Assembly (NCBI GenBank): GCA_900757905.1
Contig: CAAEPN010000001.1
Span: 1-25,486, forward strand
Direction: 5' to 3'
DNA from: Clostridia bacterium
GTDB lineage: Bacteria > Bacillota > Clostridia > Oscillospirales > CAG-382
Length of the DNA: 25,486 bases
Below, piece after piece: positions 7,173 to 14,661 of the stretch. Below the pieces are notes generated by a model. The model did no database searches and was not told the DNA's origin. It worked only from the letters and a program-made list of their open reading frames with translations. Within the stretch, counting starts at the first letter, position 1. The number at the start of each line of letters is the position of its first letter. Made by a program: the position numbers and the translations under genes.

Positions 7173-9065
7173 TTAATTGTATTCGCGTTCAAAATACGGC
7201 GGGATATAGTCGTTATCCGCACTGTCCGGAACGGCACAGCCGAGAGAAAGAAGCAGTAAGAAAAGCACGCATAAGCGAAAATTGCCTGAAAGATCTGCAA
7301 AAAAGGCATACAGCATGATGCCGAAAAGACTGCATATCAAGGCTATGCATTTACTTTTTGCGGTTTCCGACTTGTTGAACCCATATGCATAGGAAAACAG
7401 CCGCGAAAGGAAAACGGCAAGTAGGATAACGCTGCAAAGCGTGAGCGGAATGCCAATCTTCATCATAAGCTGCATATACGTAGCGCCGATTCCGTGATAG
7501 CCGGTCAACTGCGCGTCGATAAGCGTTGAAGCTCCGGCCACCGATTCGGTACCAACTCCGGCGCCGCTTAGCCAAAGTTTGCGAAAAAATTCGTTTACCC
7601 CGTCGAAGTAGGCTCCTGTCAGGCTGGAGGATAGATCTTCCGGGCGCGGAACGTAAAAAGAAAAACTTCCGTTATCAAAATTCGGCATAAAGAGCCGGAT
7701 AAAATAGAGCGAAACGGCGGCAAAAGCCGTAGTCCAGAGACCGATACGGCTGAAAAGAACCATAACAACGATAGCGGCAACAATAAGGGAGAACAATGCG
7801 TAATAGGAGTTCGTGTATAACAGGCATACCGCGGCAAGCGCAATGGCAAACAGCGAAAAGAATTTTCCGGTGCTTTGACGGTTGACAAACAAAATCGGGA
7901 GCAAGCACACCAAAAAAGCGGCAAAGGACGAAGAATCTTCAAAGGCTGAGCGTAACCCGCCTTGGTGGAGCGAGCGGAGAATGCCGGATAGGTCATGGGA
8001 GGACAAATACCTTACGCTATAATCGTAAATACCGTATAACGAAGCGGTCAGTACCGAAAAGCCAAGAGTCCGGAAGCATTTGTCGGCAAGAGAAGAGGAG
8101 CCGATAAGCGTAATCACATTGAGCGCGAACAACAGCGCAAGAAGAATCGAGCCAAGCGAAGAGAAAGCATTTTCGCTGTCAAACGAGAATACCACGCCCG
8201 AGGCTGCAATCACACCGAACAACATGTACACGCCGGAGCAGAGATTAAAATGCAGCGAGCGTTTGCCGCGTATGACCTTGAAAGCGGTTGATAAAAGCGT
8301 TAAAATGATCAAAAACGAGAGAATTTTACGCCCGGCAAAAGGCAGTAGCAGACAAACGGCAAGGATTCCGTTTTCCGGCCGGGTAAAAATCATGTACATT
8401 AAAACGGCAAGAAAAATGAGGAAGGCCGTTAACCACGGTGAGACCGCATAGGATAACAGACCGCATAAAAGTCCGAGCGCAAGCGAAATGCCGGAGGTCG
8501 GCAAAATTTTGCCCTGCTCTGTGAATGCAATGTGCTTTATTGTAAAAATATCAAATAAAAAATAGGAAAATAACTTGCTGTCGCGCAAGGCCGTGGCAAT
8601 GCTTTTGTTTTTAACCGGAAGCATAAAAAGGGAAATGATCATTAAAATGCAGCCGAACAAAAACGTATCCGAAAAGTCAAAGTGAATTAACCTTGGTAAC
8701 CCGTTTGCAAGATTTACGGAAACCAAAAATCCGCCGAACGAGAGCAAGAAGATTCCAAACGAACGCAGACTGGCGCGGAAAAAGCGGCAGGCGGCATCCT
8801 CAAACAGATTGATGAGAAAGGATTCTTGACTGTATTTGGCGCATTTTAGCTTTATCGTGAGAAAATGCGCTTTAATGCGTGAAAAATCAACGTATTTTCC
8901 GCATATCTTACTGTCGGCACACACATTTTCGAGGGCATCGTAATTCAGAAAGAAGCCGAGAATAACGCTTTGTCTTGCCAAATGTCCGATTTGAGAAAAG
9001 ATAAAGGAAAAAAACGATAAAATAAGGCTGTTATTCTTCGTTTTTCCCGAACGGCTTCGATTCAA
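7173..9065 (-). CDS. O-antigen ligase-like polysaccharide polymerase (Wzy_C)
   Basis: This 630-residue polytopic membrane protein has roughly 12 hydrophobic segments between residues 100 and 612. A periplasmic-type loop carries SGAGVGTESV...GYHGIGATYMQLMMKIG (about 500-540). A glycine-rich loop followed by a conserved His (here His524) is the hallmark of the Wzy_C/WaaL family, which joins or polymerises lipid-linked glycans. The first ~95 residues are mostly soluble, Cys-containing and not typical of the family. The start is TTG at 9065, with AGAAGGTGA five to six bases upstream. It sits 35 bases after trmD. In a monoderm it would make an exopolysaccharide or wall polysaccharide. The glycan is unknown. 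Confidence 0.85.
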   Translation of the reverse strand: MNRSRSGKTKNNSLILSFFSFIFSQIGHLARQSVILGFFLNYDALENVCADSKICGKYVDFSRIKAHFLTIKLKCAKYSQESFLINLFEDAACRFFRASLRSFGIFLLSFGGFLVSVNLANGLPRLIHFDFSDTFLFGCILMIISLFMLPVKNKSIATALRDSKLFSYFLFDIFTIKHIAFTEQGKILPTSGISLALGLLCGLLSYAVSPWLTAFLIFLAVLMYMIFTRPENGILAVCLLLPFAGRKILSFLIILTLLSTAFKVIRGKRSLHFNLCSGVYMLFGVIAASGVVFSFDSENAFSSLGSILLALLFALNVITLIGSSSLADKCFRTLGFSVLTASLYGIYDYSVRYLSSHDLSGILRSLHQGGLRSAFEDSSSFAAFLVCLLPILFVNRQSTGKFFSLFAIALAAVCLLYTNSYYALFSLIVAAIVVMVLFSRIGLWTTAFAAVSLYFIRLFMPNFDNGSFSFYVPRPEDLSSSLTGAYFDGVNEFFRKLWLSGAGVGTESVAGASTLIDAQLTGYHGIGATYMQLMMKIGIPLTLCSVILLAVFLSRLFSYAYGFNKSETAKSKCIALICSLFGIMLYAFFADLSGNFRLCVLFLLLLSLGCAVPDSADNDYIPPYFEREYN

Positions 9066-9100
9066 GGCTTCACCTTCTTTCCCATGTGTATTTGCTTGAG

Positions 9101-9841
9101 TTATTTACCGTCACGGATCTGCAATTCCTGTAAATAGACTAAATCGTTTCGGTCAAGCTTTGCGGTGTCAAGCAACTCCGGACGCTTCCGATAGGTCTTT
9201 TCAAGCGCCATTTCTCTGCGCCAGCGTACAATATCCGCATGGTTTCCGTCACGCAGAACCTGCGGCACTTCGCTTCCGTCAAAGACAGCCGGTTTTGTAA
9301 ACTGTGGATATTCAAGCAATCCCGAAGCAATGCTTTCTTCGGTATAGCAAGAGGAATCCGGTAAAACGCCGTCAATAAGGCGCGAAACCGCGTCGACTAG
9401 TACCGCGCAGGGCAATTCGCCGCCGGTTAAAACGTAATCGCCGATGGAGATCTCTTCATCAACGATACGTTCGGTTACGCGTTCGTCAATGCCTTCGTAA
9501 TGACCGCAGAGTAAGATCAGATTGTCGTATTCCTTTAGTTCCAATGCTTTGGCATGGTCAAGCTTTTGACCGGCCGGCGAAAAATATATGGTGCGTGTTC
9601 GGCCGCCTAAGGTTTTGCAGGCCGCTTTATGGCAATCCAAAATCGGCTGCGGCGTCATGAGCATTCCATATCCGCCGCCATAAGGCGTATCGTCCACGCG
9701 GCGATGCTTGTCAAGCGAGTAATCCCGGATGTTGAAATAGTCGATTTTTATAAGCCCGGATGCCTGCGCGCGGCCTAAAATACTGCTGTTTAAATAGGGT
9801 GCAATGGCCTCCGGAAAGAGCGTCAGAATCTTAAAATGCAT
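9101..9841 (-). CDS. trmD: tRNA (guanine37-N1)-methyltransferase
   Basis: This 246-residue SPOUT-class enzyme methylates N1 of G37 next to the anticodon in tRNAs reading CNN and related codons, preventing +1 frameshifting. Typical segments are FKILTLFPE at the N-terminus, DDTPYGGGYGMLM, LLCGHYEGIDERV, and the knot segment EEISIGDYVLTGGELP. The length is normal. Its ATG overlaps the rimM stop by one base (TAATG), indicating coupled translation. Unusually, the gene that follows is a polysaccharide polymerase instead of rplS. Confidence 0.97.
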   Translation of the reverse strand: MHFKILTLFPEAIAPYLNSSILGRAQASGLIKIDYFNIRDYSLDKHRRVDDTPYGGGYGMLMTPQPILDCHKAACKTLGGRTRTIYFSPAGQKLDHAKALELKEYDNLILLCGHYEGIDERVTERIVDEEISIGDYVLTGGELPCAVLVDAVSRLIDGVLPDSSCYTEESIASGLLEYPQFTKPAVFDGSEVPQVLRDGNHADIVRWRREMALEKTYRKRPELLDTAKLDRNDLVYLQELQIRDGK

Positions 9842-10365
9842 TACCGGATCTCCTCGGCATCATCGATAAGTCCCGGAATCGGACGGATAAATACGCCTTC
9901 GTTCGGATCGATACGGACAACAATATCCTTGACAGCCGGAATCAGGTATTCCTTTTTGTTCGCACTCACTACGCGGTAAATGTCCGACGCACCACGGTTA
10001 AATACTTCTTTCAGCGTGCCGTAGGTCACGCCGGTATCGGCGTCAAGAACCGGAAGTTCCAAAATATCGTCAATAAAAACGCTGTCTTTGTCAAGCTCCA
10101 TGTCCGTGCGGTGAATATATAGAAGCTTTCCGCGAAGACGGTCAGCTTCTTCTGCCGTGGCTACACCCTCCAAACGGATATATGCATAACCGTTGTATAG
10201 CTTTGCGGAAAGCACCTTACGGATATCCTTGCCGTCCGGCGACAGATATAAATGCTTAAAAGAGCAAAAGGCCTGCGGTGTATCGCAATAGCTTTCTATT
10301 TTCATCTCACCGGCGAGTCCTCGTTTATTGATGATTTTGCCGGCCTCTAAATATTCTTTTATCAT
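9841..10365 (-). CDS. rimM: Ribosome maturation factor RimM
   Basis: This 174-residue protein assists maturation of the 30S head and binds ribosomal protein S19 in known family members. The N-terminal RimM domain has LEAGKIINKRGLAGEMKI. The C-terminal PRC-barrel-like half has FIDDILELPVLDADTGVTYGTLKEV and YLIPAVKDIVVRID. I chose the ATG at 10365, with AGAAAGGATACTTT directly upstream. A longer frame adds 18 residues that lack family similarity. The start overlaps the stop of the FkbM gene by four bases, so rimM is probably coupled to it. Neither rpsP nor the KH-domain gene is upstream. Confidence 0.95.
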   Translation of the reverse strand: MIKEYLEAGKIINKRGLAGEMKIESYCDTPQAFCSFKHLYLSPDGKDIRKVLSAKLYNGYAYIRLEGVATAEEADRLRGKLLYIHRTDMELDKDSVFIDDILELPVLDADTGVTYGTLKEVFNRGASDIYRVVSANKKEYLIPAVKDIVVRIDPNEGVFIRPIPGLIDDAEEIR

Positions 10366-11471
10366 AAAGTATCCTTTCTGTCCGGAGCGCTGTCTGTGAT
10401 ATAGACGTTGGTATCCCATGCCGGAACATAGGGAAAATGGCGAATATATAAATCAAAACGATCATAATGCGAAGCCAAAAATAAGGGAAGGGCAAACATA
10501 TCCTCGTTTCTGTGATAGACGGCGCAGCAGACCGTCGGACGATATGTCCGAAGCGTCTTATCAAGCCCTTGCAGAACCTGCATGTCCGAGCCTTCGGCGT
10601 CAATGTTGATGTAGTCTGCACCCTCCGGCAAAAGCGCGTCAGCGCATTCGGCGTTTACCGTTACAGCCTTTGCTTTTTTGTGAACCGTTGAACCGGCGCT
10701 GTTGCGGCCGGAACGGGCATAAAACGTAAGCTCGTTCTTTTCGTTCCATGCGGCGACATTGTATAGCTTCGGAGAGGGAAGTCCAAGGGCAGCGATATTG
10801 TCGCAAAGTTTTTTATAATTCCGTGCGTCCGGCTCAAATGCATAAACACGCGTATCTTTCCCGGCATACGAAATATATTCCTCAATCGTATCGCCGTTAT
10901 AGGCACCGATATCGGCATAGACCGAATGCTCCTTCGGACGTACAATGGTACGGAAAGCTTCCTCCGGCAAAGTTTCACATTCCTTTAAATAGAAGAGTCG
11001 GCCGGTGAGCTTATAAGCAAGCACATTATAATAGGTACGGCGTGAGATATCGTCGGCCAACATTTCATATACGGCGCGGAACTTATCGAAATGCGCCGAG
11101 AAATAGGCGCTGTCGAAAAGTCCTTCTCCGAAAACAGGAACATCCGGCGCAAAAACTTCGTCTATATCGGATAGATTATATATCTTTTGCAAGACATTGT
11201 CAAGCCGTGTGGCGAAAGAAATCAAAATGACCGGCTCCGGAAATTCGCTTTTTATCGCGGCATAGGTTTTCACGGTAAAGCCGCGGAAAATCTGTCCTCG
11301 CACAAAATCATCGCTTGCAAAAACGCCGCAAACAGGAATATTTTTGCTTTCGCAGACATTTAATATCTTGTCCGCACCGTCTCCCATGCCGTATAAAACG
11401 ATCGGCTTTGTTGTTTGCTTTAAATACGACCAAAGGTCTGTCATTTCCTTAAGAAGCGACAAATCCGGCAT
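10362..11471 (-). CDS. FkbM family methyltransferase
   Basis: With the start at 11471 this is a 369-residue protein in two parts. Residues 23-37 (PIVLYGMGDGADKIL) begin a nucleotide-binding-like N-terminal domain. The C-terminal FkbM methyltransferase has the SAM loop YADIGAYNGDT (about 186-195), the acidic AFEPDARN strand end, and INIDAEGSDMQVLQG (about 288-302). FkbM-type enzymes methylate hydroxyl groups, often of sugars in surface glycans. I prefer ATG 11471 because CAGGAGAACA lies four to five bases before it. An in-frame ATG at 11555 would add 28 residues but has only a weak site lying almost at the predicted transcription start. It heads the rimM-trmD operon. Confidence 0.85.
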   Translation of the reverse strand: MPDLSLLKEMTDLWSYLKQTTKPIVLYGMGDGADKILNVCESKNIPVCGVFASDDFVRGQIFRGFTVKTYAAIKSEFPEPVILISFATRLDNVLQKIYNLSDIDEVFAPDVPVFGEGLFDSAYFSAHFDKFRAVYEMLADDISRRTYYNVLAYKLTGRLFYLKECETLPEEAFRTIVRPKEHSVYADIGAYNGDTIEEYISYAGKDTRVYAFEPDARNYKKLCDNIAALGLPSPKLYNVAAWNEKNELTFYARSGRNSAGSTVHKKAKAVTVNAECADALLPEGADYINIDAEGSDMQVLQGLDKTLRTYRPTVCCAVYHRNEDMFALPLFLASHYDRFDLYIRHFPYVPAWDTNVYITDSAPDRKDTL

Positions 11472-11564
11472 TGTTCTCCTGCTTTCCGCGTCATAACGCC
11501 GTTTTCTTAACAATAAAAAGAAAACCTGACAAATATTTCCGATAAAATATTTCATTCGATTCTC

Positions 11565-11593
11565 TTTACTTATTATAGCATAAATGTTATAAT
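11565..11593 (+). promoter_or_regulatory. Promoter of the NAGPA-SLH gene
   Basis: On the plus strand TTTACT (11565-11570) is 17 bases from TATAAT (11588-11593), which carries the extended -10 element TGT immediately before it. The predicted start is near 11600, giving a leader of about 84 bases. It overlaps the opposing promoter for the FkbM-rimM-trmD operon. Confidence 0.7.
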
Positions 11594-11600
11594 ATATCAA
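11572..11600 (-). promoter_or_regulatory. Promoter of the FkbM-rimM-trmD operon
   Basis: On the minus strand TTGATA (11600-11595) and TATAAT (11577-11572) are separated by 17 bases. The predicted start near 11565 leaves a leader of about 94 bases before the preferred ATG at 11471. It supports rejecting the longest open frame, which would begin upstream of the transcript. Confidence 0.75.
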
Positions 11601-11619
11601 TACGATTTGAGAAGAAAAA

Positions 11620-11638
11620 CGAAAAGTTAACCTTTTCG
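11620..11638 (+). other. Small leader hairpin upstream of the NAGPA-SLH gene
   Basis: CGAAAAG and CTTTTCG form a perfect 7-bp stem with a five-base loop, inside the predicted 5' leader. No T-run follows, so it is not a terminator. It could stabilise the mRNA or be chance in A/T-rich DNA. Confidence 0.4.
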
Positions 11639-11683
11639 CCTAAGATAACTCCTCGCATATAAAAAAGAAAGGATAGGGTACTT

Positions 11684-14533
11684 GTGAAAAAAATCATAGC
11701 TGTGCTTGCCACTGTACTTCTCACGGCAAGCCCGTTTGCCGTTCTTGCCGATGAAGTACAGGATTCTGCATCACAAATCGAAACACAGGAATTGCAGCCG
11801 CTTTCGCCGGTTGAGGATGTGTATTCGGCGGAATACACGCTCTCAGAGGGACTTACCTATAAACGGCAGATCTCCTATTCGCCGTCGTATGGCTCGGAGC
11901 GTGAATTCGTGCTTTCCTATACGCCGAACGAGCAAACACGCATTGCGTTTGCAAACGGCGAATATCTGTATCAGACCGCCATTATCCGCAATCTTGCCGC
12001 GGCCGAATATCCCGATGAAAACTATATTGCCGGAATCAATGCCGATTTCTTCAATATGTCGACTGGTGTGCCGGAATCGGCTTACATAAAAGATAACGAG
12101 CTGTATACCACGGACCGCGACAGCTTCTGCCTTGCCGAACGTGCCGACGGCAGCTTCTTCATTGATAAACCGCAGATAAAGCTGCTTCTTACTTCGCTTG
12201 ATACTGGCACGGAATACAATGTTCTTCATTTAAATAAAGAGTTTTCACAATACGGCCTTTATTTATATAATGAACGCTATTCACCGACTACCCATATCAG
12301 CGCTGCCAATACTTCGGTGATACTCTATCCGTACTCGGAGAAGAAAACAGAGCAAGAGCTGATTGATATGCTTCTTTATCCGCCTAAAGATACCTCCGAG
12401 CCGGACGAAGCTTCCGAAGAACCGGATATTTCGGAAATAGCAGAACCGGACCCCGAAACAAGCGAAACAGAGCCGGAAAAAGAACCCGTTGCCGCGGCGG
12501 ATACCGTTTTAGAAGAACTGCTTACGCGCCGTGAAACCTTGATGAATGCATACGAGGACGTTACTGAAACTGAGAAAGAAATCGAAGATTATCTCTCTGA
12601 AAAAACCGGGTATCAGAAGATCGGCACAGACTACTATCAGCTTTGCGCTGTTTCGCCGCAAATGGGAAAAAGCGAGAAATTAGTGGTTGTCGCGGTCAAT
12701 CCCACGGCCGGAAACGAAAGCATTCCGAAAGGCGCATATTTACTTTCCGCCGATAACACTTCCTATGGCTATATTCTGATGTCGTTTGTTCCGGGACAGA
12801 CATTTTCTTTCTCGGTAACCGGTAACCAAGCGTTTTACGACGCAAAAAATGCAGTCGGAACCGGTACGGTCATCGTTAAAGATTCCGAACCGGTAGATGA
12901 CCGTACATTCAGTCATTACCTTTCAGCACAGCCGCGAAGTGCGGTCGGAATTCGTGCAGACGGCAGTCTAGTGCTCTATGCCATTGACGGCCGCCAATCC
13001 TCGTACAGTGCCGGTTTTAAGCTATATGACCTTGCCAAGCGCATGGCCTCGCTCGGCTGCGTGTATGCCGCAAATCTTGACGGTGGCGGCTCAACCGCCG
13101 TCAATGCTTCTCTTCGCGGTTATGACAGCGCAACTACTGTCAATTCTCCCTCCGGAAAGACCGAACGCCGCGTTTCCAATGGCATTGTCTTTACCAATAC
13201 GCATGAAAAAGCTGAAACTCCGACAGAAGCCTATTTTTACGGCGACTATTATCTGACGCTTTCGGATACACCGATCTCACTCGGAAATATCGTTTTATCG
13301 GATGAAAACGGTTTTTCGGCTTCTGAAAGTGAAAACGACACCTTTTCGTTTTATACCAAAGACGGCGTGACAACCGTGACGGACGATGTTTTGAATCCTG
13401 CCGGCACAGCCGGCGTAATTGAGGTATTTGCTTCCGCAGACGGCGGTAAAACGGAAAACGTTGCTGCAAAAGTGCTTTCGCTCGACGCACCGGATGAGAT
13501 CGTCCTTTCCTCGGATGTGACAGAAATCGCTCCGTTTGAGACGGCAAAGCTTACGGCTGCCGCATTTTACCGCAAGCTGCATGTCGCTTCTGGGGCGGAT
13601 AGTTTTCTCTGGAGCGTTTCGGAAGCAGTCGAACCGGAAATACAAGAAAACGAGATTCTCGAAACCGAAAATACAGAAAGCTTGCCGGAAAATTCCGTCG
13701 GCAGCGTGACGGACGGCGTCTTTACACCGTTTGCAGACGGCAAAACCGTAACAGTCACCGCTTCGCGCGGCGAGACCTCCGCAAGCGTACAAATAAAGGT
13801 CGCTGCCTATCCGTTTGCCGATATGCGCGAACACTGGGCTGTCAAAGAAATCTATAAGCTCTATCAGACCGGCATTGTAAAGGGCGAATACGCCGCGGAC
13901 GGCACGGCATACTATATGCCGGAGCGTCAGTTTTCACGCTATGAATTTTGCGTTATGTTAGAGCGTTTGACTGGCATCGGCAGCGATCTGCCGCTTCCTG
14001 AACTTCCGTCCCAAACGGCAGATGTTTACCCGTCCGATCTTTCAGAGCTTCCGGACGCCACAGAAACAACGGATGAAGAACAAATGCCGGAAATATCCGA
14101 AATATCCGAGCAAGAGCCGACGAAATCCCTCGAAGAAATTCTCGGACTCGCCGACGCGTCCGTTATTCCGGATTGGGCGTTTCCAGCAGTCTACCGGCTG
14201 TCCACGTCGGGCTTACTCGACGGCATTCTGCACCATGACGAGAGCTGGAACGAAATTTTTGACGGCTCAAGTCCGATTACGCGTGCAGAGGTGATAAATG
14301 TCGTCGGAAAGATATGTGAAGCCGCACCGCTTGACTTTTCGTTGGAGCAGTTTACCGATTTGGATGAATGGCAAAAACGCGATGATTACATAAAAAATGC
14401 AGTAAACGCTGGCATTTTCTCCGGCTATGAGGATATGTCGCTCCGCCTTTCGGGACTTTTGACAAGAGCGGAGGGCGCGGCGGTATTTATTCGCCTTGCC
14501 GCACATTTGGAAGAAACCGACGATATGAATTAA
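11684..14533 (+). CDS. Secreted phosphodiester glycosidase (NAGPA) with SLH modules
   Basis: This 949-residue protein starts with a signal peptide (to about residue 22, AVLA-DE). A phosphodiester glycosidase (NAGPA/DUF2233) domain spans about 88-505. Its signature pieces are AGINADFFN (116-124), PRSAVGIRADGSLVLYAIDG (417-436) and ANLDGGGSTA (463-472). The family hydrolyses sugar phosphodiesters, and bacterial members sit in exopolysaccharide loci. An acidic Glu/Pro insert followed by a charged helix (about 232-310) interrupts the domain. Then come a beta-rich region (about 510-705) and three SLH modules (about 710-764, 828-878, 889-940), with a second acidic insert (about 778-815) after the first. 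SLH modules bind wall polysaccharide. The start is GTG with AGAAAGGATAGGG upstream. It is convergent with the giant gene. Confidence 0.87.
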   Translation: MKKIIAVLATVLLTASPFAVLADEVQDSASQIETQELQPLSPVEDVYSAEYTLSEGLTYKRQISYSPSYGSEREFVLSYTPNEQTRIAFANGEYLYQTAIIRNLAAAEYPDENYIAGINADFFNMSTGVPESAYIKDNELYTTDRDSFCLAERADGSFFIDKPQIKLLLTSLDTGTEYNVLHLNKEFSQYGLYLYNERYSPTTHISAANTSVILYPYSEKKTEQELIDMLLYPPKDTSEPDEASEEPDISEIAEPDPETSETEPEKEPVAAADTVLEELLTRRETLMNAYEDVTETEKEIEDYLSEKTGYQKIGTDYYQLCAVSPQMGKSEKLVVVAVNPTAGNESIPKGAYLLSADNTSYGYILMSFVPGQTFSFSVTGNQAFYDAKNAVGTGTVIVKDSEPVDDRTFSHYLSAQPRSAVGIRADGSLVLYAIDGRQSSYSAGFKLYDLAKRMASLGCVYAANLDGGGSTAVNASLRGYDSATTVNSPSGKTERRVSNGIVFTNTHEKAETPTEAYFYGDYYLTLSDTPISLGNIVLSDENGFSASESENDTFSFYTKDGVTTVTDDVLNPAGTAGVIEVFASADGGKTENVAAKVLSLDAPDEIVLSSDVTEIAPFETAKLTAAAFYRKLHVASGADSFLWSVSEAVEPEIQENEILETENTESLPENSVGSVTDGVFTPFADGKTVTVTASRGETSASVQIKVAAYPFADMREHWAVKEIYKLYQTGIVKGEYAADGTAYYMPERQFSRYEFCVMLERLTGIGSDLPLPELPSQTADVYPSDLSELPDATETTDEEQMPEISEISEQEPTKSLEEILGLADASVIPDWAFPAVYRLSTSGLLDGILHHDESWNEIFDGSSPITRAEVINVVGKICEAAPLDFSLEQFTDLDEWQKRDDYIKNAVNAGIFSGYEDMSLRLSGLLTRAEGAAVFIRLAAHLEETDDMN

Positions 14534-14558
14534 ACCTCAAAAGCTCTTTGCTGTACTC

Positions 14559-14590
14559 AAAAACGCACCTGTTTATACAGGTGCGTTTTT
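14559..14590 (+). terminator. Terminator of the NAGPA-SLH gene
   Basis: A perfect 13-bp stem (AAAAACGCACCTG and its complement) with a six-base loop ends in TTTTTGTTT. It lies 25 bases after the stop codon. The A-rich 5' arm means the minus strand also ends in a T-run, so it can serve both convergent genes. Confidence 0.9.
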
Positions 14591-14612
14591 GTTTATATCG
14601 GTTTAATTAGAC

Positions 14613-14630
14613 AAAAGCAGAACTGCTTTT
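14613..14630 (-). terminator. Possible terminator of the giant secreted protein gene
   Basis: On the minus strand AAAAGCAG and CTGCTTTT flank two bases, followed by TTTTGTCT. The two-base loop forces the closing pairs to open, and the T-tract is broken. It is weaker than the bidirectional hairpin at 14559-14590, which may do the work for both genes. Confidence 0.45.
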
Positions 14631-14661
14631 ATAAAAATTACAATTCGTATATATATTCGTT

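Noticed and set aside
11472..11600. N-terminal extension of the FkbM protein (starts at 11600 or 11555)
   Set aside because: The 11600 start lies upstream of the predicted transcript. The 11555 start has a poor site at the transcript end. The 11471 ATG has AGGAG at good spacing and suits the domain boundary. The 11555 start remains possible.
13295..13834. 179-codon frame antisense to the NAGPA-SLH gene
   Set aside because: Cys- and Arg-rich composition typical of a shadow frame; the sense frame encodes an unbroken 949-residue protein.
14613..14630. Small dyad considered as a protein-binding site
   Set aside because: Its position just after the stop of the giant gene and its partial T-run make a weak terminator the simpler reading.
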